Of a stretch of 64,000 nt of DNA, positions 10,838 to 28,880 are shown one piece after another. The position numbers and the translations under genes were made by a program. This stretch comes from Eudorina sp. 2006-703-Eu-15. Its lineage: Eukaryota; Chlorophyta; Chlorophyceae; Chlamydomonadales; Volvocaceae. How positions within the stretch are numbered: the first letter of the stretch is position 1; the number at the start of each line of letters is the position of its first letter. The DNA lies in contig BDSI01000029.1 of NCBI GenBank assembly GCA_003117195.1, forward strand, positions 1-64,000, written 5' to 3'. The notes under the pieces are model-generated. The model worked only from the letters and a program-made list of their open reading frames with translations, was not told the origin of the DNA and did no database searches.

Positions 10838-12561
10838 GCAGAGGCGGCCGGGAAGGGAGTTGCAGCGGTAGCGGCGCCTCTCCCCCCCCCCCCGGGTGCC
10901 TTGGTGTGACCGCGTCGTGGGGCGCTTGGGAAGCCGTGTGTGTGGGCGGGGGGGGGAGCGAGGGGCAGGGGTGGTGTCAGTGTACGGGTGTGTATCGGCG
11001 GACCACCGACCTGACGGGGATCAGAAGGGTCCGTGAGGGGGATGATTAGGTGGGAGGTGTACGGCACCTGGATCTGGCCCCTGGTTGATTGAGGTGGGAT
11101 GGGCTCCTGCTTGGCGGCAGTAGTCTGAATGAGGCAGCTCAGACGGGTATGAGACGCACGGGAGCTGAGAAGGCGCTCGTCGCTGTGACGACGGTTGGCC
11201 CCCCCGGAGGCACTGGGACAATGACTGGACGGCTGGAGGATGGAGGATGGATGCCTGGGGGTTGGGGTGAGGTTGGGAGCAGCACGACGTTGCCATGATC
11301 CGATGTATCTTGATGCTCCGGTGTTGAGGCAGGCGTGGAGCACGACTAGGTCTTCAAAGGGTTCACGGGATGAGAGGCGCTGGGTTCCAGGTCTTGCCCC
11401 CCTGACCGAGGTGCCTGCCCGTCGATGGCGAAAGTTGTTGAAGAGAAGTGCGCCTCAGACGCTGAAGCGGCAGGCCAAGGTAGCGCGTTAGGATGTGCTG
11501 CAACGCTTGCTGCACGGCATTTCTGAGGACCACTCGATTCCGTACGGATTCCATACAATCCAAATTTCCACGTCTTCGAGGAAGGCATTGCTGAACATAA
11601 GTGGGAGTTATTTGTAAGTTTCCTGCGGTTGATAAGAAAGACAGGACACAGCTCACTGGCAGCGTCGCATCACGCAACGTCGTCATCTGTACCTTGCCAA
11701 ATTCCTATTCACGAGAAATGCTGAAGCGAACATATCTAGCTCGTGATCGACCAGCGCGCCAAGGGTAGGTCCTTGGATGTTTCCTTGGCTGTCGGAAGAC
11801 GCAAACGTCGCCCGAACATTTAATTACTGTTTCTCGTGCGTTAGCGTTTATAATATGCAAAGGACGCGCTGTCTTGGTCGTGCATTGTATTACGTTTGGC
11901 GATACAAGCCGTGCCGAGATGCTGTCATCACCTCCCCACAGAAGTGTTAGCGGAAGTTGTCGCCCCCCCCCCACACACACAAATGACGCGCTCTCTGCAT
12001 GATTTTATTCAGGTTCCGAGTCGCTGCTGGCTGGGCCGTCGTGCCTCAGCCATTCGTCCATGCCTCCCAAGCCACCCAATCGTGGACCCCACCACCTGCC
12101 ACCTTGCTGGCCAGAAAGCGCGTCTCGGGCCGCCTCCCGGCGCGGGCTGCTCACGAAACACCGGGAGAGCCTGAGCCAGAGGTGACACCAGGTGTGGGTG
12201 TTGGAACAACAGCGCGCGCGTCAAGCACCCGCACAGCCAGCGCCCAACTGGGACTGAGACTGGGCATGGGAATGGGAATGGGAGTGGGCATGGGACTGCT
12301 GCGCAATGCTGTGTTGTCGTGGATGGCAGCTCCCCGTGCACCACCACCACCTCCACCACCAGGAGGTAGTGTGACACGACAGCCGTGTGTGCAGGACTAC
12401 CACAAGGCACCCACCCTCACGGCACAGCACGGCACGCTCCGAAGATGCCCAGGGATGGGTTTTCGTACCCCCCATTTCCATGACATGATAACATGAGCAA
12501 TATCTCTTCCCGCCCGCCCGCCCGCCCGCCCGCCCGCGCCCCGCCGCCGTGACGCTGGCAG
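10838..12561. other. Intergenic stretch; M16 3' UTR and unresolved 5' part of the fibrillin gene
   Basis: No convincing coding exon is seen. TGTAA, the algal polyadenylation word, occurs at 11613-11617, 776 nt after the M16 stop, and is a candidate 3' end. The fibrillin gene must have a first exon here, because the exon at 12562 begins inside a codon. The ORF at 11999-12496, rich in Arg/Ala/Ser, might include its transit peptide, but no clear start and splice pair was found. Confidence 0.4.
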
Positions 12562-13685
12562 AACCCAACATCGCCGCGGCCACACCTCCTGCAACAGCGC
12601 CCACCCCCCCTGCTGCAGCACCCGCACCTGCACCAGCAGCACCTGCACCAGCAGCAGCATCCGCACCATCCACTTCGTCATCATCCGCTCCTGCCGCCGC
12701 ACACGATGGCGCGCACACCCAATCCGATCTGGAGCACAGGCAGCAGAAGATGGACCGGCTCCGGGTCTCGCTGCTGGCGGCGCTGTCATCCCTCGACCGC
12801 GGCCTCGCTGCGAACGTGAGTGCTGCAGTACATGGCAGGGCAGGACAGGACAAGACTGTACGGCAGTGGGGTACATAGCAGTACAACATGCGACGCGCAG
12901 ATGCCCTATGGGGGCACGAGGCTCGCCCCGTAGGAGGGGTTTTGGTGTTTCGGTGGCGGATAGCAGCGCGGGGATCAAAACTAACCGTTAGCCCAGATAA
13001 CTAACCCAATGCAGGTGAGTGGTCTCGGGGCTCTTTCGGTGTCACATTCTTCCCTCTTGTGTCCCTGTGACACGATTACGTGCCTGCCGTACATGTACGG
13101 CAGTGATCCCTGATATTCCCCCCTCCTGGCGACTGCGTCCCCTCCCCCTCCCATCACATGTGGCGCTCGCGACCGACGACATCTGTACGGCACATGTGAC
13201 ATGTCGTACCTGTCACGTCTGGCGCTGAACCGTACGGCCCGGCGGCGGTGCGGCGCTGCCGCGTAGGCCCGGGAAGCCGCCGAGGTGGATCAGCTGTGCG
13301 GCCGGTTGGAGGCGCTGGGCGGCCCCGTGGCGCTTGCGGCCCTGGCCCCCGGGTCCACCACCACCACCACCTCCACGAGCTCCTCCTCCTCCTCCACCCC
13401 CGCGGCTGCCCCTGCCGCCGCCCCGACCTCGGACTTGTTGGCCGGCACCTGGCGGCTGGTCTACTCCAGCGGCTTCAACACGGGTGAGTGTGGCTCCCAC
13501 CGACCCGACCTCACCCGACCCGACCCGACCCGGGTCATAACCTCATGTGTTACTACTCCCCGTCGAGCCGAGTAGCCCGAATAGGGTGCACCCCCGAATT
13601 GGCGGCAGGCGGCCACTAGGCATTGGCTCTTGACATGGCCAGGGCAGGCGACCCAGCAGAGGAAACTCGATGTTAGTTGCACGGG

Positions 13686-13716
<31 letters not shown>

Positions 13717-15564
13717 ACCGGTACCCGGACCCGCCTGCGCAGGCAGCCTGGGCGGGCGGCGGCCGGGGCCCCCCGCGGCGCTGTTCCCCTCCGTGTTGGG
13801 CCAGGTGTATCAACGGATCGACCCGGTCACGGTGAGGGAGGGCGGGAGGGGGGGAGGGCGGAGGGAGGGCGTTTAGACGGAGAGAGGGAGCAAGAGGGAG
13901 AGGGAGGTGGGGAGCAAGGGGAAGACGGGGCGAAAGAGGGAGAAGGGGAGGAGAGAGGATGGAAGCGGAGATGGCAGACGGCTTTGCTGAGAAAAAGGGC
14001 GAGGAAGAACAGGGTGGTTGTGGCGTCGAGGACCCGCCCTGCAGGCTCACCAGGCGGGCGGCCACGCATCACGGCATCATGGCGTTCGGCCTGCTCCTTG
14101 TGTTGACTCTACTTGTCCTGCCCACCACCAACCTCCGCCGCTCCACCGGCCTCGGATCCCCTCCTCCTCAACCCCGGCGGGACCCCCTCAGGCCAAGCTG
14201 GACAACATCGTGGAGCTGCTCTTCATCTACGGGCCGCCGGACCTGGGGCTGCTGGGTCTGGGGGAGGAGGCGCTGGGTCGGGGTCTCAGCGGGCTGAGCA
14301 AGCAGCTGGGGGCGGACCTGAAGGCCGACCAGCTGCCGGGTCCGCTGCGGGACTTGGTGAAAGGCGTGGAGGGCGCGCTGGGGGCGGCGGCGAGGGAGGA
14401 ACAGGGCCGGGGGCAGCAGGCGGCGGCGGGTGGGCGGAGGAGGGAGTCGCCCGCGGCGAGACTGACCCTCCGGCATGATTACGAGGTACGGAGGGTACGA
14501 CACAGTGGGCGCAGTAGCCGGCGTGCGCACGTGAGACCCTCGGGGAGGCCCTCGGAGGATATCGGGCTGTGCGCTCCAGGGGAGGGGCGCTAGAGGACGA
14601 CGTCGGCGTGGTGTAATGGGTCATGATTCCGATGGAGAACGTTTCTTGGGGCTCGCCGGGTCTGGTTTCGGGGGACAAATGTGGGTGAATGCTGTTGCAA
14701 CCTATGCGTGTATGTGTAACACTCCTCACGTGGGTGTGCGTGCGTGTTTGTAACGAGGCACCCCAACGCCCGTGTGATCCAGCGCGCGTGTGTTTGTACG
14801 TGGTGTGTTTCACGAAGCGTGTTCCACCCTTGTTCCACCCCGCCTCGACGCACCCATCCTCGAACACACTCGGCACTGCGGGTCTGACCGGGGGGGTAGT
14901 TACTTTCTGGCGGCCCCGCCCGTACTGCCGCCGTACTCCCCCGTACTCGCCCGCGCAGGTGACGAGCCCGGCCACCGTCAAGATCGTGTACGAGGACACG
15001 TACGGCGAGCTCGTGGGCAGCGACCTCTTCTCTCAGCTGCCGCGCCTCGAGTTCCCCTCGCTGCCGGAACCGCTGCGGCCGCCCAAGTTCCTCAGGCAGG
15101 CAACCCCCTCAGTCCTAACGAGGGCCGCAGGCGGGGGGAGTGTGCGCGGGTGTCGGAAGCTCGGAACCGCACACCCGGTGTGCCGTACCGACCTTGGTTG
15201 TGTCGATGGCGGCCCCTGCCCACCACCATCACCACCCCCAGTGACCTTGACCGTACGGCCACCCCGGTGTATCCGCGGTCTCTCTGCTTCCACCTGTTTC
15301 ACTTTCTCACACCCCTTCCTCTCTGTTTCGCAGGGCGGTGTGACGCTCCCTTCTCGCACTGACTGCGTCGCGCTGCCCCGCCGCCTCACTCCACGTCCCC
15401 CCAGGAGCGCCACCTTCGAGGTGACCTTCCTGGACGGCACCCTCCGCATCACCCGGGGCGACCGCGGGGAGCTCAGGGTCTACCTGCGGGACAACGACTC
15501 GGAGGCCGCAGTCAGCGGACCGCCCAGTGCGGCGGCCGCCGCGGCCCTGGACTACGACGATTGA
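12562..15564 (+). CDS. Plastid fibrillin / plastid-lipid-associated protein (PAP domain), first exon missing
   Basis: Exons 12562-12815, 13267-13483, 13743-13831, 14192-14485, 14959-15095, 15405-15564 (TGA); 382 residues visible. The PAP/fibrillin signature is clear: an early helix (LLAALSSLDRGLAA, EVDQLCGRLEAL), the core LLAGTWRLVYSSGF, then VLGQVYQRIDPVT, and the C-terminal TFLDGTLRITRGDRGELRVY. Family members bind lipids on plastoglobules, thylakoids or the eyespot and act in stress and lipid storage; the individual substrate is unknown. Exon 12562 starts mid-codon, so an upstream exon with the transit peptide is expected. Exons 5 and 6 join in frame only through a GC-AG intron (15096-15404). 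Ala/Thr/Ser and Gln/Gly runs interrupt the conserved parts. Confidence 0.87.
13084..13103. repeat. Perfect 20-bp palindrome
   Basis: CTGCCGTACATGTACGGCAG equals its own reverse complement. It is in the first visible fibrillin intron. The half-site TGTACGGCA is common in introns across the window (for example near 1797, 8183, 12856, 13187). Confidence 0.8.
13683..13716. repeat. TGCC tetramer array
   Basis: Eight consecutive CTGC/TGCC tetramers close to the 3' splice site of fibrillin exon 3. Probably part of its pyrimidine tract. Confidence 0.8.
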
Positions 15565-15690
15565 CGGACCGGGAGCGGACCGGGAGTTGACCGCGGCGGG
15601 GATGCGCGAGCGGCGTCTGGGGGCTCGGTGGGTGGTGGGCGGGGCGATGCTGGATGGGGTGGATTGCCGTTGTTTGCCTGTTTGCGGCGT

Positions 15691-15695
15691 TGTAA
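15691..15695 (+). promoter_or_regulatory. Probable polyadenylation signal TGTAA of the fibrillin gene
   Basis: TGTAA, the usual volvocine polyadenylation word, is 127 nt after the fibrillin stop codon. That is a reasonable 3' UTR length. Confidence 0.55.
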
Positions 15696-16741
15696 GGGCG
15701 AGTCGGGTGACGCGGTCCCTAAGGAGACGTCCCTCCTGCGGGGGAGTGCGGGGGAGTGAGTGAGGGAGTGGTCCACGGCTCTGAGAGCCGCGGGACAGCC
15801 GCCCGGTACCGAACATGGTCGCTGACTGCGGCAAATGTGGGCATGTGCCATCAGCACCTCTTCTAACTACATATCTGCCTATCTATGTGCGTTTGGGTGT
15901 GTGTGTGTGCGTGCCCTTCGCCACTCGGACCGGTACACGCCTCTACGCGAACCGTGGTTGAAAGGGATGTGAGCCGGGGTCCGTGATGTGCGTCAAGATG
16001 ATTAATGTGCGACAGCATGTACTCCTCCGTGACCCCATTCGTGACCTCGAGATGCGACGTGGCTGGACGGCTGAATGAGAAGGGAGTTTTGTTCCGCTCA
16101 GGAGGTCTCGGAGCGTTGGAGGGTTGTTGTCGTCGCGGGGGCCTGCGGGCGGCTGCGGGCTGCTGTACTGCCCTCGACGAGTTCAAATGGTTGCAGTCAC
16201 GATCTCATGGGTCATTAGCTGATCCGTAATGGCTTGGACCGCAGCGTTCTCGATCGGAAAGGCATTTGAGGGGACGTGTCTCCGTGGCCGCCATCATCAG
16301 GCGCTGAGGACGGACGTGGGGGCGCCTGGTGTGCGGCGGGGCAGCGGCGCGTTCCGCAGTCGGCCGCTTTCCGGTCCGCGCCATCACCACCGACAACTGG
16401 TGGGACGCCGCCGCCTAAGTTAACGACTTCTACGCCCAGACAAACAGACACGCACGATGCCCGGTAGCAGCAGGATACCACTTACGCAGGTCAGGTCACC
16501 ACCAGCCAGCCGGAAGATCCCCACACCGTACTCCCCATCCGCGGCAATGTGGCAATGGGGCCTCCGTCCTGCGCAGTACGGTACGACCAACGCGGGATAC
16601 GGGGATAGGGTACCCAGTGGCAGGACACGTGCCGAGCCGCCATTAGGGGCCCGACACCGGGGCCGGGGTCGAGGTCGGGGCCCTCAGCCCGAACCCACCC
16701 GCCTGGCCCCACCTGCTCTTCTCCGCCGGTGCCTACATCAG

Positions 16742-16815
<74 letters not shown>

Positions 16816-17145
16816 GTGGATGTGCCGCTGCGCAAACCACACGTAAAGCGATGGACCACCCAGGGTGCGACAGCCGCCCCGTACGTACGGGCTACAGCGA
16901 ACGGCGAGCGAGATTACCGCAGAGACCCGACCGCCTCTGCGTCGTGCGGCGAGTCGAGCCAACGCGCCGGGCTCCGCGGAGGGACCCGCGGTGACACCTG
17001 ATACCCGACACGCCCTCCAGCAAGGGCAGCCCACGGCAGCCACCCCTGCCCTGACAGCCACCGGCGGAGGTTGACCTCGCCTTGGCCGCAAGAACCTAGT
17101 AATAGTGGCGCGCCGCACAGCTAGCTAGCCCGCCCGCCAGTCAAG
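15696..17145. other. Unassigned stretch with a long CA microsatellite
   Basis: Only short ORFs are found, without recognisable family motifs or convincing splice partners. It contains the CA tract at 16743-16814. It may be intergenic DNA or low-expression exons that cannot be recognised by eye. Confidence 0.4.
16743..16814. repeat. (CA)36 microsatellite
   Basis: Uninterrupted CA dinucleotides over about 72 bp. The Thr/His ORFs on the plus strand and Cys/Val ORFs on the minus strand here are repeat artefacts. Confidence 0.95.
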
Positions 17146-17289
17146 ATGCAAGGTGCACAGTCACTTAAGCAGATCTGGGATCAAAATGTCATCCAGTACA
17201 GAGGGCGTATTGATAGTGTAATGCAAAAGTTGTTGGTGGACGTGGGTACGCCCAATGGCCGTTATTTTGATGGTGCACTTGGCTTTTGA
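17146..17289 (+). CDS. Hypothetical 47-residue ORF with low-GC codons
   Basis: ATG at 17146 to TGA at 17287-17289. The translation (MQGAQSLKQIWDQN... ending GRYFDGALGF) is compositionally ordinary, unlike the Arg/Pro/Ala-rich frames around it, and uses A/T-ending codons (CAA, AAA, GAT, TTT) that the neighbouring genes avoid. No family is recognised. It could be a small gene, one exon of a larger gene, or a remnant of a mobile element. Confidence 0.3.
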   Translation: MQGAQSLKQIWDQNVIQYRGRIDSVMQKLLVDVGTPNGRYFDGALGF

Positions 17290-18343
17290 GCATTGACTGC
17301 TTCGTGAAGCTCGCAAGGCCGCGCTCGCGATACGTGCTGCTGTGCACGACGTGCGTGTTGCTTGGGTTATTCGCCGATGCAGGCCCCCAGCTGTACCCTC
17401 CATGACCGGCAGCGTCCCCCCCCCCGACCATGACTGGTTGCATCCACCGCACCCGCGAGCAACGTCGCGGTCCGTAAGGAGCCGTCCATTCGTCCGTCCG
17501 TCGATCCATGGACACAGCAGCAGATGGGCAGCCTCCCGAAGGCGCAGCCGCCAGCGTCGCCGCGACGAAAACAGCCGGAGAAGCCGCAGACAGCCAACGG
17601 CCACCGTCCCTGCCCCTCATTCGGCGGTGTTCGCGCCTGCGCTTATGCGTCTTCGCGCTGCCTTGCCGTGCCGTCCCACCTCCCCATCTCAACCTCCTCA
17701 ACGGTCTGCGCTGCACCAGCTACCTCCGGGACGCGCGAACTGCGCAGCCGCCATGCGCAGCCATATGCGCCCCCGGATGCGCCGCCGCCGCGAGCCTGGA
17801 TGGGGCAGCCCTTCCCGCTCCCACACGAAACGCGCCTGCACACAAACCTCGAGGAGGGGGGGAGCGCACCACTCGGAGCGCACCACTCGCCCTCGCCCTC
17901 GCACCGGCGGCTGGGGCCTGTGTGCCTTCGGGGGCGGCACCGCAAGCAAGCAACGGAGAACGGAACGGAACCCGGCGCTGTCGCGGCGCTCCATTAGACA
18001 CCGCATGCGCTCCTCGCCGCTGCGCGCGGCGGCCACAGCGGCACCGCCGCCTCTTTCAACCACCTGGACCGCCTCTTCCACCGCCTCGTTTTTACGCGCT
18101 TCCACCGCCTCTTCCACACACACACACACCCAGACTGCCCACCACCTGACCCCATGCCACGCTGCCAAGATCCGTATGCAGCCAATCGCGACCGCGGTCG
18201 TGCGTCTGCCGCATCATCCTACGTTCCTACCCAGGGCCTCGCCGCCCCAGCCGGCCCTTCTCTTGCCCACCAGCTGAAACAATGCCATGAAAGTCAAGCC
18301 AATCCAGCCCAAGCCAAACCAAGCAAGCCGAGCCGAGCAGCAT
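17290..18343. other. Unassigned GC-rich stretch with overlapping open frames
   Basis: Several overlapping frames stay open for 150-300 codons, for example + from ATG 17508 (MDTAADGQPPEGAAASV) and + from 17342. The Arg/Pro/Ala composition is what GC-rich noncoding DNA gives, and no domain is seen. An exon starting at 17508 cannot be excluded. Confidence 0.3.
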
Positions 18344-18661
18344 TCAGGAACCTTCTTCCGAGCAGTACCCGCGGTGGCGGTCAAACAGTAAGGTACGGTA
18401 CGCTAGTCGGGCGCGGCGGAGCGGGCTGCCGCCCAAACTCGGGCTACGGGCTACGGCGGGTCTCACAATCACATAAAGCGGCGCCTCGACCTCCACCTCC
18501 ACCTCCACCTCAAACACCATGTTACCCTTCCTCCGTATGAGGCGGATCGGCACCTCCGTGCAGTCCGCACCTCTCTTCGAAAGACACGCCTTGCGGGCCA
18601 GGTAGCGCAGTTGTTTGTCCTTCTCGTCCTTTTCCCTCTCTCTCAACTGACCTTCCATCAT
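18344..18661 (-). CDS. Coding-like minus-strand segment, function unknown
   Basis: The minus-strand frame begins MMEGQLREREKDEKDKQLRY and continues LARKACLSKRGAD, a charged helical stretch unlike random GC-rich translation. It weakly recalls the helical part of SNW/SKIP splicing factors (KExxxxEEKLRxxAxKA). A GTGCGG donor follows at about 18577, so a short internal exon is possible. No neighbouring SNW exons were found, so this may be a pseudo-exon. Confidence 0.2.
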   Translation of the reverse strand: MMEGQLREREKDEKDKQLRYLARKACLSKRGADCTEVPIRLIRRKGNMVFEVEVEVEVEAPLYVIVRPAVARSPSLGGSPLRRARLAYRTLLFDRHRGYCSEEGS

Positions 18662-19634
18662 CCGCCGAGTCGATCAATCCCAACCACTGACTACACCCAC
18701 CCACAGACACAGACACACACTAGGATTGGGCGGCTCGGGCAGGTTCCTCACTGGGCACACACCCGCGGCTTAGTGGTGATCACGTGCACCGCCTTGCCTG
18801 CCGACGGAGACGGAGACACACACGCACTCGCAGCTCAGTGTTCCCATCACACGTGCGGGGTACGCGGGGTACGCGGGGATGCCGGGGCCACCGCCTTGCC
18901 GTGTCACTGTCGACACTGTCGACACTTGCCCGGCCTCCGCCCCGCCCCGCCGCCCGCCGGCCTCCGCCCCGCCCCGCCTCCCCCCACCGCCCCGAACATC
19001 CCCCGTGACCCCCTCCGGACCTACCCAGCGTTCGCCCTGTACCGTAACACTGACATGATGTCATAATGGTGCGCAGACGTACCCATTATGACAGCAGCGC
19101 CAGCAGCCGCCACACTACCGGCTGCTGGTCCCCACCCCCTGACCCCGGTGGTTACCCGGTCACGCCGCGCCCCCGGCCCGCCGTCACCGCGCCGCACAGC
19201 GGTCTCCGAAACCAAGACCGCTCCCGGACATTCCACCCAACGGATCAGCAAAGAATGTCACACAAGACGTCGCCCGACCTCAGCGCCCGTCTTCTCGCGA
19301 GGTTAAGCCCCTCTTCTCGCGGGGTTAAGCCCCTCTTCGCGGGTGCATGAAGGAAAGTCAGGCCCAGAAACGTGCCCGGGCACGCCCGTCTTCTCGCGGG
19401 TTCGCCACCACCGGGCATTCGTGCAATCCGCGCGCCATTGTAGCGAGCTGTATGTACACCCATGCGGGGAGGTCCCCTATACACGGGGAAGAGGTCTCTG
19501 CAAGCCCACCCTGCCGCAAAGCCGCTGCCCCGACTCCTCGCTCCCACCCGCTCCCATTAATCCCTAGCAGCGCAGCGTTTCCCCGTGCAGCACAGCTTGG
19601 CGTCGAACGTCCTGCCTCACTGCCGGCCAACCAA
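18662..19634. other. Intergenic stretch downstream of the PUB-UBX gene
   Basis: No coding exon recognised. It contains a short direct repeat, CTTCTCGCGGGGTTAAGCCC in two to three diverged copies at about 19289-19340. The 3' UTR of the minus-strand PUB-UBX gene must start at 19634 and run leftwards; no TGTAA word on the minus strand was noticed nearby. Confidence 0.4.
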
Positions 19635-27172
<7,538 letters not shown>

Positions 27173-28099
27173 TCTTCTTCTACTTGAACTTGCAGTAAGC
27201 TGTGTCTTGATGAACGTTGTTCAAGTGAGTTAACGTGCGGGCAACGAAAACAATAGCTGTCCGCGGCCTTCCCTGCGACTTCACCCTGGTTCACTCCTCG
27301 TGACGAAGGTCAAGCGTTATCGGGTTTTAATTGTTGCTAAAGGTGAAAGTAATACACGTCGAAAATGTCGAGAATTCTGGCGGAATGCAAACCTGGCGTC
27401 AAGTGAAATGCTTCCAGGTGTTTGCCGTACATGCTCGTCGTTGTAAAACTTGGAAACACAACTGCTGGCGCTCAAAATTAATCCTTAAACTTCTGCGACT
27501 TGGTGATTCGTTGCTCACGGAATGCGTGGCAAGGTTACAGCTTACAGGCTACCTTCGACCAACCGCTGGAGCTGTAAGCAACTGAAGTTGAAGTTCTTCG
27601 GCGTGATTGAGCGCATGTCTCGCTGCTTCATATTGTGACAAGTGTCCCCTCATTATTCATATGCGCGTGTCAAACCCACATCGTCGTCGCGAGCTGGTTC
27701 CGATGCCGCCTTCCGCAGCATTCCCGTCCAAACACCACCCCCCATACCCGTGCTGGCGGGATGTCCCCTGGTTCGCTCTCGGATTGTGCAACGTATTCAA
27801 CCCAACACCCGTGCCTGCACTTTCAACCGCATCAATTCGTTTTCCGGCGCCTAGCACACAGGTCCGTCACGCACACAAATGACGAAATGAGGACATGGCA
27901 GCTCCCATGGCACCCACCCGCTCGTTTGTGATCTCGAGATGCATTTACAGACACGCGTTGAACCGCGCCATGTACGACCATGCATCACTTTGTCTTGAAA
28001 TCTGCGAACCTAATTGAACCCGCCGATTGAACTTGCCCACAGCAGGTTACAGCCAGCACCACCTTCTATGTATAGTATTCACTTACATTTGGAAGGCGG
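27173..28099. other. Low-GC upstream region of the PUB-UBX gene
   Basis: Noticeably lower GC than the coding region. It should contain the promoter and 5' UTR of the minus-strand PUB-UBX gene (ATG at 27172). No TATA box or coding exon was identified; the small plus-strand ORFs lack family features. Confidence 0.4.
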
Positions 28100-28329
28100 T
28101 TCGAATCCCCGTCCCCTCACCGCCGTGTGATTAGGCGGGTCTGGCGCGGTTTCCAGGAGAGGCAATCCTGGCGCGCTGGTAACCTGGTGTAGTGGCCGGT
28201 ATGGCTGCGTGACCCCCCCCTGGAGGATGGGTGCGCAGTCCTTGATGAGACGAGGCACCTACGAGCTGTCTGGGCCCGTTGGAACGCCCGGTCGGGATAC
28301 GGGACCACCTTGCAACGGTTAATTAATTA
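28100..28329 (+). mobile_element. SINE-like insertion, 5'-truncated, with 13-bp target duplication
   Basis: A 13-bp direct repeat ATTTGGAAGGCGG at 28087-28099 and 28330-28342 brackets 230 bp. The inserted part begins TTCGAATCC; together with the preceding GG this forms a perfect tRNA B-box / T-loop (GGTTCGAATCC) followed by a short C-rich acceptor-like end. No A-box or anticodon arm precedes it. The right end is TTAATTAATTAA, a simple tail as in SINEs. Its 3' segment has a diverged copy at 3918-3990. Read as a tRNA-derived SINE lacking its 5' part; a solitary tRNA fragment is the alternative. Confidence 0.6.
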
Positions 28330-28876
28330 ATTTGGAAGGCGGCGACACCGAAGCGTCTGCGCCCACATACACTGGGTGCGTTGCACAGTGCTCCACAGCG
28401 CCCACAGGCGCCCCGTTCAACCTTGAAGAACTCCCCCAACTCCAAAATGTCCTCCCGGATACTGCGATAAGTGCCCAGGATTTTGGGCTAGGTCCCGGGC
28501 GCGACGCCGTTTGGGCGCCGAGGCCCCGGCTGCTGTGATGTTCCTTGCTTACATAGATGACTGCAACATCTGATTTGATCGTTATGAGCATAATGGACGC
28601 TGCCCTAGCGTCCTTGGCCTCAACTCACGTTACCGTTAAAGCTGTTACCCCTATTTCCTGAAAAGGACAGTCACAGTGCGAGAGGGACAAGCACAAAGGT
28701 GAGATGGCATACAGCGACTCATCATGGGGGTACTGGACACGGGTGCGGAAGCAGTGCGTGACGGCGTCCTAAGAGTTGGGCTGCTCCGGCTCGATGCGAG
28801 ACGGTGCTGGAAGCGTCGGTGTTGGCCTCTCGGGTCTTATTATTGCAGTGTAGCCGTTACAAGGTGGACCCGGGCC
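28330..28876. other. Low-GC stretch between SINE-like element and retrotransposon
   Basis: The plus frame at 28332-28538 (ending PRPRLL) reads like ordinary protein, with APFNLEELPQLQNVLPDTAI inside, but has no ATG and no recognised family. It may be a remnant exon split by the SINE-like insertion. Nothing else is seen. Confidence 0.3.
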
Positions 28877-28880
28877 TTGA
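28877..28880. repeat. Target site duplication, left (TTGA)
   Basis: TTGA directly precedes the 5' terminus TGTCATG of the retrotransposon and recurs at 41067-41070 directly after unit B2. Confidence 0.6.

Noticed and set aside
17342..18277. 311-codon plus-strand ORF
   Set aside because: Arg/Pro/Ser/Ala-rich in all frames of this GC-rich stretch, ends in a CA repeat, no domain.
28100..28130. Complete tRNA gene
   Set aside because: Only the T-arm/B-box and a C-rich end are present; D-arm and anticodon arm are missing and the T-stem pairs poorly.
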